A DNA stretch of 64,000 nt from Branchiostoma floridae (lineage: Eukaryota > Chordata > Leptocardii > Amphioxiformes > Branchiostomatidae), in the NCBI RefSeq assembly GCF_000003815.2, contig NC_049980.1, forward strand, positions 6,186,659 to 6,250,658, given 5' to 3'. Numbering within the stretch: position 1 is the first letter of the stretch; every line of letters begins with the position of its first letter. Both the position numbers and the translations under genes were made by a program. Of this stretch, positions 1-12,000 are shown in pieces. A model generated the notes under the pieces. It searched no databases and was not told the DNA's origin. It saw nothing but the letters and a program-made list of their open reading frames with translations.

Positions 1-242
1 AATCCTTTTGTTGCCTCCATAAAAAATAGGGGTATTTTTTTTTTACATTTACGACGAATTACGTGTCTGTGTTTGTGTTTCCTGATATTTGTGGTCGGCA
101 TAACTTTAGAACCTCTGGATGGATTGTAGTGATGTTTCGTATGTGAATAGGTGTTGAAAGGACAAAGGTTAAGATCGAGTATGGGTCCCCTGGTGTGTGA
201 ACTTGGTACTGATGGACGGCCACTCTCATGAGTATGGCAAGT
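1..242. repeat. Dispersed repeat, 'cataactttagaacct' family
   Basis: This stretch contains a short TG-rich lead followed by a phrase around 100-210 (cataact, then a 'ctggatgga' block, then 'gatgtttcgtatgtgaataggt' and 'gggtcccct'). The same phrase recurs in altered form at about 21,215-21,310 and more weakly at 50,050-50,110, so it is a dispersed repeat rather than gene sequence. It lies just beyond the 3' end of the minus-strand reverse transcriptase fragment and may be that element's 3' tail or its insertion target. No coding potential is visible. Confidence 0.5.
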
Positions 243-1500
243 CTACATGTTTACAGTTGCAGTTCTACTTTGACGGGCCTTCCTCGCCTTTCTCTTCGCC
301 TCGACGACTGCTACCCTCTCGGTCTCGAAGGTTGTCACGGTGGTGTTGGTCAGCTGCCGCCAAGCATTGCGGTCAGAACATAGTTTCTCAAGGCTTGTTG
401 GGTCAACATGTCCCTTCTTCAGGTAATGTTTCAAAGTGTCCTTATATCTCTTTCTCTGTCCACCCCTTGGGCGTGTCCCTTGATCCAGTTGGCCAAACAG
501 AATCTGTTTGGGAAGACGGCTATCTGGCATTCGAACACAGTGCCCGGTCCATCGTAGTTGGCTACGCATAATAAGTGCCTCTATGCTACAGGAGCCAGCC
601 TCAGCTAGCACACTGGTGTTAGTACGGTAGTCTGTCCAGGAAATGTTCAGAATACGTCGTAGTGAGCGCTGGTGAAACTGTTCAAGAGTCTTAATATGCC
701 GTCGGTAAGTAACCCAAGACTCACACCCATAAAGTAGGGTTGGAAGCACTGTGGCTTTATACACTTGGAGCTTTGTTGCCGTCTTAAGGTTTTTGTTGTC
801 AAAGACCCTCACCCTTAAATTTGCAAAGGCTGCACATGCGCTTCCTTGCCTATGTGAGATTTCATCATCAATGTTTCCTCTGTTATTAAGGGTACTGCCA
901 AGATAAGGGAAATGTTTGACACACTCGAGACGCACTCCGTCCAGGTGAAAGCTGACTACTGGTGGTGGTTGACCAGGAGCTGGCTGGATCATGACCTTGG
1001 TCTTTGACTTATTTGTAGTCAGGCCAAGGAGTTTGCAATTGTATGCTGAGTTGAACAAATCAAGGCTGGCTTGTAAGTCTGTTGCCCGGTGGGCTACAAG
1101 CTTACAGTCATCTGCATATTGGAGGTCGTTGGCTACAACTTTCTGAACTTTGGTGACAGCATTGAGGCGTCTTAGGTTGAATATACTGCCATCATAGTGA
1201 TATCTAATTGTAACTCCTGATGGCAGCTGGTCTTTTATCAGTGCTAGAACAGCTAAAAGGTATATGTCAAAGATTGTTGGCGCTAGTATGCACCCCTGTT
1301 TGACACCAGTTTTGATTGTGAATGGTTCAGTTTCTGTGCCATTACAGAGTGCCTTGGCAGTCATTCCATCATGAAGTAGTCGAAGTATTGCTATGAATTT
1401 CTCAGGGCAACCCATTCTCTTCAGAATCTTCCAGAGAGCCTCGCGATTCAGAGAGTCAAAAGCCTTAGTAAGATCAATAAAGGCCATAAAGAGAGGCAGA
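243..1500 (-). mobile_element. Non-LTR retrotransposon ORF2, 3' part (reverse transcriptase palm to C-terminus)
   Basis: A 421-codon frame without stops encodes the palm/thumb part of a non-LTR reverse transcriptase and the C-terminal region of ORF2. Motif A (AFIDLTKAFD) is at residues 9-18, the GVKQGC/LAPTIF block at 68-78 and the catalytic YADD at 131-134. The C-terminal third has the WTGH, RMPDSRLPK and GGQRKRYKD blocks usual in this element class. The first stretch of the enzyme (fingers) is missing here but lies on the opposite strand at 1,536-2,006. The uninterrupted frame suggests a fairly young insertion. Clade (RTE, CR1 or other) cannot be settled by eye. Confidence 0.9.
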
Positions 1501-1535
1501 GAAACCACCAGAGAAACAGAGAAACCACCGTCACT

Positions 1536-2006
1536 GAGACAACCATTTCGAAAATACCAATGTATCCTCCCAAAAACGATCTTGCTGATCCACCCCTTCT
1601 TCTAGAAATGGAAAGGGCTGTCAAGCAAATGAACAACAACAAAGCCAGTGGGCCTGACGGTATTCCTGCTGAGGCCTACAAGTTTGGTGGACCTGATCTT
1701 ACAGCTCGAGTTCATAGTCTACTTCTACGAATCTGGGAAGAGAAAACTCTACCTGATGACCTTAAGAATGCAGTAATAACCATATTGTTCAAAAAAGGTG
1801 ACAAATCAGACTGTGGGAACTACAGAGGAATTGCCCTCCTGTCATCGGCTGGTAAAATCCTGGCGAGAGTGCTCTTGAACCGACTTCTTCCCCTGAGCGA
1901 GGAGATATTACCTGAAACTCAGTCTGGCTTTAGACCGGCGAGAGGAACTGTGGATATGATCTTCTCTGCTCGACAGATCCAAGAGAAATGTACTGAACAG
2001 CAACTT
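1536..2006 (+). mobile_element. Non-LTR retrotransposon ORF2, inverted 5' part (reverse transcriptase fingers)
   Basis: The translation gives the N-terminal reverse transcriptase blocks in order: NNNKASGPDGIPAE, FKKGDKSDCGNYRGIALLS, then TQSGFRPARGTVDMIFSARQ. It ends at about 'EKCTEQQ'. The next residues expected in such a protein (LPLFMAFIDLTKAFD) start the fragment on the other strand at about 1,499. The two pieces therefore form one ORF with its 5' segment flipped. This is the structure produced by twin priming during target-primed reverse transcription. The 5' end is truncated within ORF2, so the endonuclease is absent and the copy is inactive. Confidence 0.9.
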
Positions 2007-2604
2007 GGTACTACAGCATGCTTAGGTATCTGTAATGTCCAGGACACTTCTATGATCATGATATTTTAGTGGCAAGTAGTTCTTGATACAAGACAGATGC
2101 TGTGCAGGTTAAGGCCCCTAGCGAATTGATTTTCAACTGCAATTTTCAACATTTCCAAAATCTTATAAAAGTTGATTAAGACCGATGCTGTAAATTTGGG
2201 ATAGACGAATTCTTTGCGTTTGGGATTGTGGGTAACTTTATTTATGCTAACTTGGAAAACCGGACTTTTAACCAGGGCTAGCAGAGAATTCGTTCGGCAG
2301 CCAAGGAAGTGTCGTGCGGTGATATAGTCTGGTTTTCCAGGGTACATTAATGCCACATGGACAAAGTCACGACGGAATATAAGATATGACGGTTTTTCGT
2401 CCTCCGTACCACAGTTTGTAGGTGTTGTAACAATTACAATTATTGTTCATTCCTATATTTATGCATATATGTTTTTTTTTTCATGCGAATAAACTTGGTT
2501 CTGAACATGTGTATGTACGTGTGTGTGTGTGTGTGTGTGTGTGAGTGTGTGTGCATAAATCGAGAAGTCGAACGGCGCTGCAGTTTAACTTCGTGTTTAT
2601 CTGG
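2007..2604. other. Unassigned spacer with a (GT)n run
   Basis: No gene is recognised. A minus-strand frame at 2,066-2,356 (96 codons) is open, but its translation matches no family I know, and its position beside a retrotransposon makes repeat origin more likely. A pure GT microsatellite lies at about 2,519-2,550. Confidence 0.35.
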
Positions 2605-3398
2605 GATTTATTATACATATTTGTTTAATACTGTAAAGGGGGAAAGTTCGTGGGTATTTAATATCACGGTAGAAAAGGTGTCCACAGTGGTCTTAGTTTG
2701 TTTCGGTTGAACCTGCCATGTAGTGTTTTACTGTACTGAATATTCGAGGCGGTTTGGATTTCACTGTTGGCGTCGCAAAGGGATCACCGCGAAAACAGCG
2801 AAGATAAAAGGTCCCAAAACATTTTCCTCTTTAGGGTAAGTCAGGAGGTCAAAGGTCAGGGCGCTGACCTAGCGTACGAAGAGCATACCTGCCGGAAAGA
2901 TTGCAGCTGCGGTCGCCAAGCTTCTGAGCTCAATGTGCGTTGCCGAGACTCATAACAACTTAGGAGTCTACGTCTAACAATAGCTGTGTACAGGTGAATG
3001 ATATGATATAGACACATATTGTTGGTACGACTACGTAGATGTTCTCATTTCTTCTGCAAACTTTCCGTTGAGTGCTCATATGGTGATCATACAATTTCCA
3101 GTTCTTGGGTCACAAGTACCTCCAGGGTACAATTTGTAACGTTAATCGTTGTTTTGCATTCGTGACTCTTGTGACCGATCATCACTTAGGCAACACAGAC
3201 CCTCACAATGTTGAATGTATCGACTTAATTAACATTACGTGGCCGTTGTAAATTACATTACATGGTCTCAATGATCAGCAACTTGAAACGGTTTTCACCA
3301 TTTTTTGGCGACGCCACGGGGGCAGTCTCTTATGTGTCTTGTTTTCAAGAATTCCAGAAATGTGTCATTAAACCTGACTTTTTGCTGAAAACTGGTAT

Positions 3399-3540
3399 GT
3401 GAATTCAATCAGTCCATCATTCCACGAAATCGGGAGGGACGTAAAATGGGGGTACCATGCTCGAGGAGATGCCTCGACCACGTTAATCAGCCTCATTACT
3501 CACTTTGGGTACCTGCCTATGGCACGGGCTGCAAATAACG
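3399..3540 (+). repeat. SINE 3' fragment
   Basis: The stretch with 'aaaatgggggtaccatg', then 'ctcgaggag' and 'gcctcga.cacgtta' repeats the 3' half of the SINE-like element at 23,600-23,808 and 42,195-42,370. It lacks the tRNA-like head and a poly-A tail, so it is a truncated relic. Confidence 0.5.
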
Positions 3541-3609
3541 TTACACCAGATAAATTTAGAGTTAGATTTAACGTTAACTCAGATATTTATGGGAATTTGG
3601 TTAACGTTA

Positions 3610-5325
3610 GGGACCTGACGATATTTATGGGGGGGGGCTGGTGCATAGGTGGGGGGGGGCATTGAAAAATTTTTTGGCCTGGGGGGAGAGCCATTGAAAA
3701 ATTTTTTGAGCCGAGGGGGGGGCCATTGAAAAAAAAATTGCCTTAGGGGCCTTGATAAATATAAGCAAAATGTGCCCCTGAAATGCAGGAAATGAAGTTT
3801 CAGATGGTCAAGATTTCAATTTTTCTCTGGACGTCCCTTACGACGGCTTGCGCCTCCGGCGCACACAACACTTCGGCACTCGTCCCCATCAAAAATCTCT
3901 TCCTTTTACAGAAAATAGTCATTACATTTAGCATAGTCTACCAGCAAAGTTTATCCCACAACATGCAGAAAATCGTGTCTTGGAGGGTCCAAACTTCATC
4001 ATTTGAATGACATTTCTCTAGACCTACCTTGCGACGGCTCGTGCCATGCCCGGCGCTTGAAATCGTGGAAATACGTTGGGGGCGTTGTCGCCCTCAAAAC
4101 CATGTGTAGTTCTAATAGAAAGGCTATTAAACTTAGCTTAGTCTGCCAGCAAATTTTGCCCATCAAAATTTAGGAAAGATCGTTTCAGATAGTCAAGATT
4201 TCCAAATTTTCCCGGGGGAGCATGCCCCGGACCCCCAAGGATTACGTTGATATAGTTCGCCCTCCCCATACTGAGAAATTTTCTGCAGCCGCCTCTGTCG
4301 TGTGATTCCATGTTCGCACGAAGTTTAAGAAAACTATAGAAACTAAAATAGGTATAAATATCAATCCTGCGTGCATCTGTTCTTTGTATACAGAATGGTT
4401 CACGGACAGCAACGGGCTAAAACATTACGATGTTTACTTTAGTGACAGCGGGCTCTCTGCTGCATATGACGTAATCACGGTGGCGCGAAAATTTTTTTCA
4501 AGTTTGTAAGTTGCAATTGGCCGAAATAACTCCCGTTTTGGAAAGATTGAAGCAGTCTTGAAGCGGTTTTCGTAACGATATCGCTAAAATGTACCCAAGT
4601 CTCTTCCAACTACAACATTAATTTGTTTTCTTTTATGTAAATTTCGTACATGTGTAGTGGAAAAGATCGCCTTGGATTACCGCCCCTCCCCGCCCGCTTT
4701 ACTCTTCGTTGATGTGGACGCATAAAATCCACATTTTTTTGCCTCACAGAAGGCGGGAAATTTCGCTTTAGAGGGTAAAAAATATCAAAATTTCCCGGGT
4801 AGCATGCCCCTAACCCCAAAGACCGGTCGGGCCTTCGGCCCTCCAATCCCTGGACGGCCTTTAACAGCTAGCCGTCGGTCTGGCGGAAACGCTCAGTTTC
4901 GTGATCTTGCGTATTAAACGTTACCAGAGACTTTTTTCACGTAGATTGGAGAAGTGATATCAGACAAGGTAAGTCTTATAACCATTGCAGCGCGAGTGTG
5001 ACAACATCAAGTGCTACATGTTTGTATATATGTCATCAAAATGAAAACTCGGCTTTTGTAAAACTTTGGGAGATAACATATGCCCCAGCAGGACTCCAAC
5101 GTGCGTAATTTGTTGACACGCGGGTCTTGACACCCCGATCGTCGTCACGTTCAAACAGCACTACCGCTATTGTTATTGCTATATTATTTAATGACAGACT
5201 GAATGTAATGAAAAAGGCAAGGAAAAATTTGGGGGGCCATTGAAAAAATTTTTGGGGCGGGGGGAGGGCCATAGAAAAATTTTTTGAGGCGTGGGGGGGG
5301 GGGGGCATTGAAATTTTTTTTGGAC
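3610..5325. repeat. Unit-1-specific block flanked by G-run/'cattgaaaaatttttt' repeats
   Basis: Unit 2 goes from 'tatttatgagaatttggt' to 'cataacctctgcttt' within about 110 bp, while unit 1 carries 1.7 kb between the matching points. Both ends of the extra DNA hold tandem copies of a G-run followed by 'cattgaaaaattttttg' (about 3,630-3,740 and 5,225-5,330). The interior has no recognisable gene. It may be a transposon with direct terminal repeats or the product of recombination between such repeats. Confidence 0.5.
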
Positions 5326-5329
5326 TGGA

Positions 5330-6044
5330 CTGTAACCTCTGCTTGGAGAATAGAAAATGTAATCTCCAGCGCTGTGGCCAATAACTCCTCTGCCGGCTAC
5401 ACTCTTTCCCATTTGCCACAGCAAGATCTGCTTGGAGATTATAGAAAATGCACTCAATCACAGAAATGGAGCAAATTTGTGGCACAGCTTCTTGATAATG
5501 CAGTTACACAGGCAGCAAATCTTGAGATGTTCTGACGACTTTGATCTCAAGATATTTTGACTTAATCCTGAGATGTTTCAAAAGTTCTCAATACACTATG
5601 GACAAAAATGATGGAAATGTCTCAAAATGCTTTAAAAAGATCCCAAGAACCTTTGAAAATATCTAGTCTCAAAATGTCTGCATCTTAGAAGATAAATTGT
5701 GTTTAATGTCTCATCTCAGGCCCTGTTCTCGGGTAGGCTGGTGTTTTGTACAGTTGGCTGGTATAAGTCCCACAGTGTTGTGGTTGTCCCAACAACTGTA
5801 TCTGCTGAACCACATAATGACCTGTTGACCTCAGACCTGCTTGCCTCAAGTCCAACAGGTTCAGACTAATCCAAACTTTTTTGGACCTGCAAAAACTCTT
5901 ACAACTACTCCAAACTGGTCCAAAACTAAGTAGAATTTCATTTTTTCAAGTTGCATACCTCGGAGATTATTGAATATGCCCCATGTTAGTGTGCTCTTAG
6001 CCTACCTGTTAGAATCATTACATGTTGTAGTTTATTGTTTTCAG
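5330..6044. other. Region upstream of TPMT copy 1
   Basis: This stretch contains short 'cttgagatgtt'/'tctcaagat' repeats around 5,520-5,690. These correspond to the much larger array at 27,186-27,530 in unit 2. No TATA box or coding exon is recognisable. The sequence ends in 'tttattgttttcag' at 6,044, a good splice acceptor that is conserved at 27,658 in unit 2, so an untranslated first exon probably lies further upstream. Confidence 0.4.
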
Positions 6045-6058
6045 TCTTCAGGGAGACC

Positions 6059-9000
6059 ATGGCATCTAAGGATGACAGTATACCAATTGAGAAACTGGGC
6101 GTGGTCAATCTGCCGCAATGGGAGCAGGGCTGGCAAAAGGCAAAGGACGCTGGGAAGGATCCACAATTCCATGTCAAAAATGTCCACCCGTGAGTTGAAC
6201 TTGTGTACTTTAGTAAAATATGATTTATGATGTGTTTGAGGCGCATGTTACGGCAAAGACATATAAATACATAACAAGTTACAAATTAAACATTCTTTGA
6301 ACATTGAGTAGTCTACATGTAACGTTACATATTTTATAAAGAAGTGCTATGTACCTAGAAGGGTACATAAGCTCAAGGTTAGACCAGTAACAACTGGTTA
6401 CACCTAGCACTACCAACAGTGACTGTCCTTTCCATCTGTAGCATTCTTCTCCTGTGGCTAGTTGTTGGTACCTGACTAGCTGCCTGTGTTTCCATTTCAA
6501 ACTGTACAGTATGTGACATACATGTAGTAAAGTGCTATTGCAAACTCAGAACCAATAGGGACACCCCCATTTTTCCCTACTGTGAAATCAAATCCCGGAA
6601 AACTTAAAAAACGTTTTTTAACATTTATTCAGATGCATTCTCCTATAGCTAGCCTCTACCAGGCTCTGAATAGAAAATAGACAGATAGAGGGAATAGTGT
6701 TCTATAGGGGGAGTCGGCTAGTCAGAGGAGTCAGTACTTGCATTCTCTCTCCCATCCTTCCTTCAACAGTAAAGAAACTCCAAGAGCTATTACAGAAAGC
6801 TTGCAGGATGCAGAGCACAGTGGAAAAAGATGAAGAAAGACTGAATGCAGCTATAGGACTTTCCTGACTACAAATGCAGAATACAGTAACTGATGATGAT
6901 GATAATGATCTGTCTAAATTCTACTTTTTGACCAACGATTCGCTATAGGACTTCAACAGATGAGTGTGCATAGTCATTCATTTGCCGATATGGGTCACTT
7001 GCATTGTAACCAACTGTTGTATGCCACTCTGACAGGATATTCTCCAAGCACCTGGAACAGCTGACAGGAGGCAGGTCCAGACTGAAGTTCCTGTTTCCAC
7101 TGTGTGGGAAAGCTATGGACATGAAGTGGTAAGGTATAGCTGTTAATACAGTCAAACCTGTACAAGTAAGCACCTCTATATAAGGACCGCCTGGCCATTG
7201 ATATACAGTCAAACTTGCACTAGTGACCACTTCTAAATAAGGACCACCTGGTCATTGATATACAGTTGTGCAGTCAAACATGTGCAAGTAAGCACCTCTG
7301 TATAAGGACCACCTGGCCTCACCCAGACATTGAAAATCCTATATTCATGTAGGTTTGACTGTAGAAACTTGGTAGAAATGACTATAAACTCTACTCTACT
7401 TAGCTTGTTATTTTGTTGGATTGGTAATCCCAACACACGGTAAAACGTTCTGCGCCTGCGCTTGTTGCACAGTATATGTTAGAGATATGGTTTCATGTAA
7501 AACCCTTATATACGCACACACTTTCTTAAATGCGGCCCTTTAGTAAACCGGGAGATTAGCATGTCTATACTTTTCGCGCAGGCTCAGTGCGTTCCGGTGA
7601 CGTGCTGGTTATCCCTAAAACATGTCAATGACTCAGATATAATCTGTTCATTATCTTGGCCCAAGATCTGGTCCATTGATCTTTTTTAAGGTTTGGTTTT
7701 TTGCACCGTTCCAACAAGAAAAAATGGGTTTCACTTAGTACCTGTATGCTGTACCGGTACCTACCCTAATCAAAGATGATAGATGAAAGCTCTTTGTTAA
7801 GAAAGACTGCTTTGCCTTCCTGCAGGCTTGCTGACCAGGGACATACCATTGTTGGTGTGGATGGGGTGGAGGATGCTGCAAGGCAGTTTTTTCAGGAGAA
7901 CGCCATTCAGCCAACAGTGACAGATGTGCCTGCACTGAATGGGAAACTTTACCAGGTCAGGTGTGGATATCATTGGCACATGATTGTGTTTTCTTTACAT
8001 ACAATGAATTTGGTGTTATGTAGTTCTTGTGCTTAGGATTCCTGTAGCCTGATTTAATCTCGCTTATAGCAGCCTGCCCAACATCCACCAGCCTCCTTGG
8101 GGAGGGGCCAGTTACAGCCTGGACAGCAGAGTTTGTGTTACACAGACTAGAATTCCTGATTAAGAATTGAAAGGTGATTCAATCATATGGGTGCACATGC
8201 AACAGTTTTCATTCGTTTCTCCAACCCCCCCCCCCCCCAAATGCTGTAAATTGTTCAGGGCAGCTGAAAAATGAGCAAGTTCATTGCGTGTATGCCATGG
8301 TTTGCAAACAGATATACAAAAATGGATACTGATGTCTAAAGTCAAAGACCAAAACGTTAAAAGACTAAGACCCAAGAATCTTAATTGTTTGGAGATCTGA
8401 CAAAGTAGGGAGGCCAAGAAAAAAATGCCTGAAGAGGCAGCCATTGCTTAACTTCTGCATGGAAAGCACTTAACTAGTAGGCAACAATCCAGATTTCTAT
8501 TGGCTGCATGGATGCTACTTTGACAACCGGATATTGAAAAAGCCTCTTGTAATAAACTCCGAGCCTACTAGTCTGAGACATAGTGCCCAGACAGATATGT
8601 TAACAGGCACTCATACTATCCTCTTGAAATTGGACAAATGGTCTTCTGAAATATGCAAAGAATGACAGTTGAACTTGTATCTTATTATGATGGGTACGTG
8701 AGAAGAGAAGTGACACTGATAAACATACATGTAGGGGCTGTCCAAATTTTTTAACAACAAATCTTCTCTTGACAATGTTATTAAAAGTTCTTGTTGATTT
8801 GAAATCTACAGGGAATGGAAGGCAGGGTCTCAATCTATGTCTGTGACTACTTCAACTTCAGCAGGTTTGTTTTTTTACAGTTGTAACGGCCATGACCTTT
8901 GACATATGAGATAATTACATTTGTAGATACCAAACACCCTTAAACGTTATAGTGGTTTCCACACCGAATTTGTGAATAACCGTGTTTTACAATCTTATGT

Positions 9001-12000
9001 TAGACTCTGTAACATAATAGTAGTAAACTTTCCAAACTTCGAATTTGACCTAGTTCCTGTTTGTGCTTGCCTACCCGTGTTACGCGCTTCGGTTTCTTCT
9101 CCGGCCCATTTCAAACACTAAATATGATAGCTAGTTAGTCCTTACCGGCATTTAGCGCTGTTGTTCCTTCTTCTATGCATTAGAAATTTGCTGTCCTACC
9201 TATTTTGGACCTACTAAACTCTTGATTTTGGGTAGGACAGACGCATATTTTGCATTGTAAATTTCATTGTTTTTGGGTAGCGTGGATTGCCCATTTGGCT
9301 CCAACATTTTGTTCTTGATTCCCACCGACTGCTTCGCTTTAGTCGCGCGTAGCTTATTCCCGGCATATTCAAATCTTAGCGTAGACGTAGTTGTGTAAGA
9401 CCTTTGCTTTGTGTCCATTTGGTTTTGAAATTTTTGGCTTGGCCGGACAAAATCTGCTAATTATTCGCTGGTATACACTTTTTCTGTTCTCACGCCGTAG
9501 CCATGTAAGCGAGCTCAAGTCTCCTGCTGGTGTCGTCTGCGTGCTGCGTGTCCATCTCTCGAGGAATGGGATGGGGATTTGAGTATCTAATCTCAAAGGT
9601 GATTAGCAGTAAATCTCTCCCCATGCCAGTAGTATGTGTTAAGGTTAGGTGTTTATTCGGGTAACGACGGACAAGTTTAAGTGATTGACCAGGTAGTATA
9701 CATGGGATTCTACACACCTTCTCGGCTTCTGGTGTGTCTGGTTGCCTTGTCGTCTGTTATGCACCTGTCACCGCCGTACACGTTGGAACTTTGTCTCTTG
9801 CGACGCACACATGTAAATTTTTGTCTGTATCAGACACAGTGTAATAAAACCAATGTTGCCCCACATGATTATTGCTTATGTATTGCTGATGTATTGCGTA
9901 TGTATTGCTTATGTATATGTATATCTGTATTATGCTGCAAACCTTAGTATTGTATTGACTATGTGCGGGATGTGAAAGGCCAAATGGCTGGTGAGAGCAG
10001 TCTGATTGGTCACAGAGATTTAGATAATGCTGAATATCTGTACTATGCTGAAATTTTTTTTATTGTGTGGACCATATGCGGAATTTGAGCAACCAATGGC
10101 TGGTGAGAGCAGTCTGATTGGTCACAGAGATTTAGATAATGCTGAATATCTGTACTATGCTGAAATCTTTGTATTGTATGAACCAAATGCGGAATGTGAG
10201 CGACCAATGGCTGGTGAGAGCAGTCCGATTGGTCACAGAGAGCTAGATAATGATATATGACTGATGATTCCAACTTTTGTTGTTTTATATCAACCTGTTG
10301 TATTTTTGTTACACCTCCCTTGTAATGTTATGTGAGGGGGAGGTAGTGTAACGGCCATGACCTTTGACATATGAGATAATTAGGTAATGACTGTCTAGAC
10401 CATATGAGGAGGAGCTTACATTAGCATATTGGGCAATCCCTGATTGGCTGGATGCCGACAGCATCCAACCAGCTTACCTGTGATGGGCGGAGTTATACAA
10501 CCTATTGTCATGCTAGTTAACATTAGAGATTGTATAAAGAGATTTAGTCAGTCGGTGCCCCACTAAGGACTCAGGTGAGGTTGTTTTAGTAGGGCTTCGT
10601 CCCTCTGTTGGATTGTGTACTAGTTAGTTAGTTAGACCGACTCTCTCTGTAAATATACTTAGATCTCTGTGTCATTATCCTAGACCTGTATCCTGTAACT
10701 TGCTGTAGTCCTAAGTGAAACACATTGTATTATATGTTACTTGAGTTTAGCAATAGGTTGAATAAACACGGCTCACAAATAGTAATCGACTGGTTTGGCT
10801 GAGTTCCTGATAAGTTAATATAGGACTTATAATATAGATACCAAACACCCTTAAACGTTATACAGTTACAGTCATGAAACTCTTCACGTTTAGTAGTTGC
10901 ACCTTGTCACCTATCCTATGAGATACCAGTGAAATAGGGGTGGGTCAGAAAATTTAGGTCCAGGTCCGGTTCAGGTCCAAAAGATCAGGTCCTGGTTCGG
11001 ACCTGAACCTGGACCTAATTCAGTATGTGAGAACTGGTTCGGACCTGAACCTGGACCTAATTCAGTATGTGAGAACTTGTGAATGGACAGTACTCAAAAC
11101 AATGGTCCATTTCACAACAAAGACATCTCTTTTGCGGAGTATTCGACTCCCACTGGCATTTTAAAATCCTACGAGGCTAACTGCCTCTGTACTATTTACT
11201 GTAAAACTTGGTAGAAATGACTATAGACTATACTCTCTATACTTTTCTCCGACCGGTAAGCCCCAATACATGTGAATGCCTGATCATATAATCTGTTAAT
11301 TTTCCAATAGGTTCAACATCCGGTCTACCGGATTTTTTCAGGTCCAATTTTCTGGACCGATCCAATAAGAAAAATGGTTTTGTACCGTACCGGTACCCAG
11401 CCCTAGTTAGAAGAATAGTATAGTACAGTAGTCAGAAGGACTCCAAAGACATTTAATTATCCCCGTCTTGCAAGTGACACAAATGTGAAAGAACGCAAAA
11501 CATTTGCTTCTGCTGTCCACTAGTGTCATGATGCATTTATCATGACAAGAATAAAATATTTGTTCCCCTCTTTTGAAGGAATAGGGATAGTAGGTGAGAT
11601 ATCCTACATTCACTGGCAAATACTTTCAAATTGACATTGGAAGTTCAAATTGGAAGTAATGCTAATATCTTAAGGAATATACATGCAGTCAGGGTTGAAA
11701 CATGTTATGCACCCTTTTTGTGCACAAAGGTTTTGACTGGGAGCACCTGTGCACCAAGATATTGTGCACCCAAATCTTTAGACTAGTTGCACCTGAGTAC
11801 AGCTATTGCAATTTTGGGCCCTGGACTGTATGTAGACTACACAATAAGGGCCTGATCTTTGAAGGGCTACTTATTGCAGAAGACAATACAACACATAGGT
11901 CATAACATTTTCTTCCATCCACATGTGCCCTACAGTGAAGTCAAAGGCCAATTTGATGCCATATGGGACAGGGGAGCATTCGTGGCCATCAATGAAGTTG

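Larger units (their letters stand above)
8882..10862 (+). mobile_element. Non-autonomous LTR retrotransposon in intron 4 of TPMT copy 1
   Basis: The element is about 1.98 kb, begins TGTAACG and ends CGTTATA, and is flanked by a 4-5 bp duplication (CAGT or ACAGT). Unit 2 has the uninterrupted target at 31,170-31,185. Two related LTRs bound a 1.4-kb interior without a gag or pol frame. A purine-rich tract (gagggggaggtag) sits just before the 3' LTR, as expected of a polypurine tract. The 5' LTR is only 70 bp and lacks the middle of the 516-bp 3' LTR. It begins 17 bp after the exon 4 donor (exon ends 8,864). Probably a defective TRIM/LARD-type copy dependent on a partner elsewhere. Confidence 0.8.
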
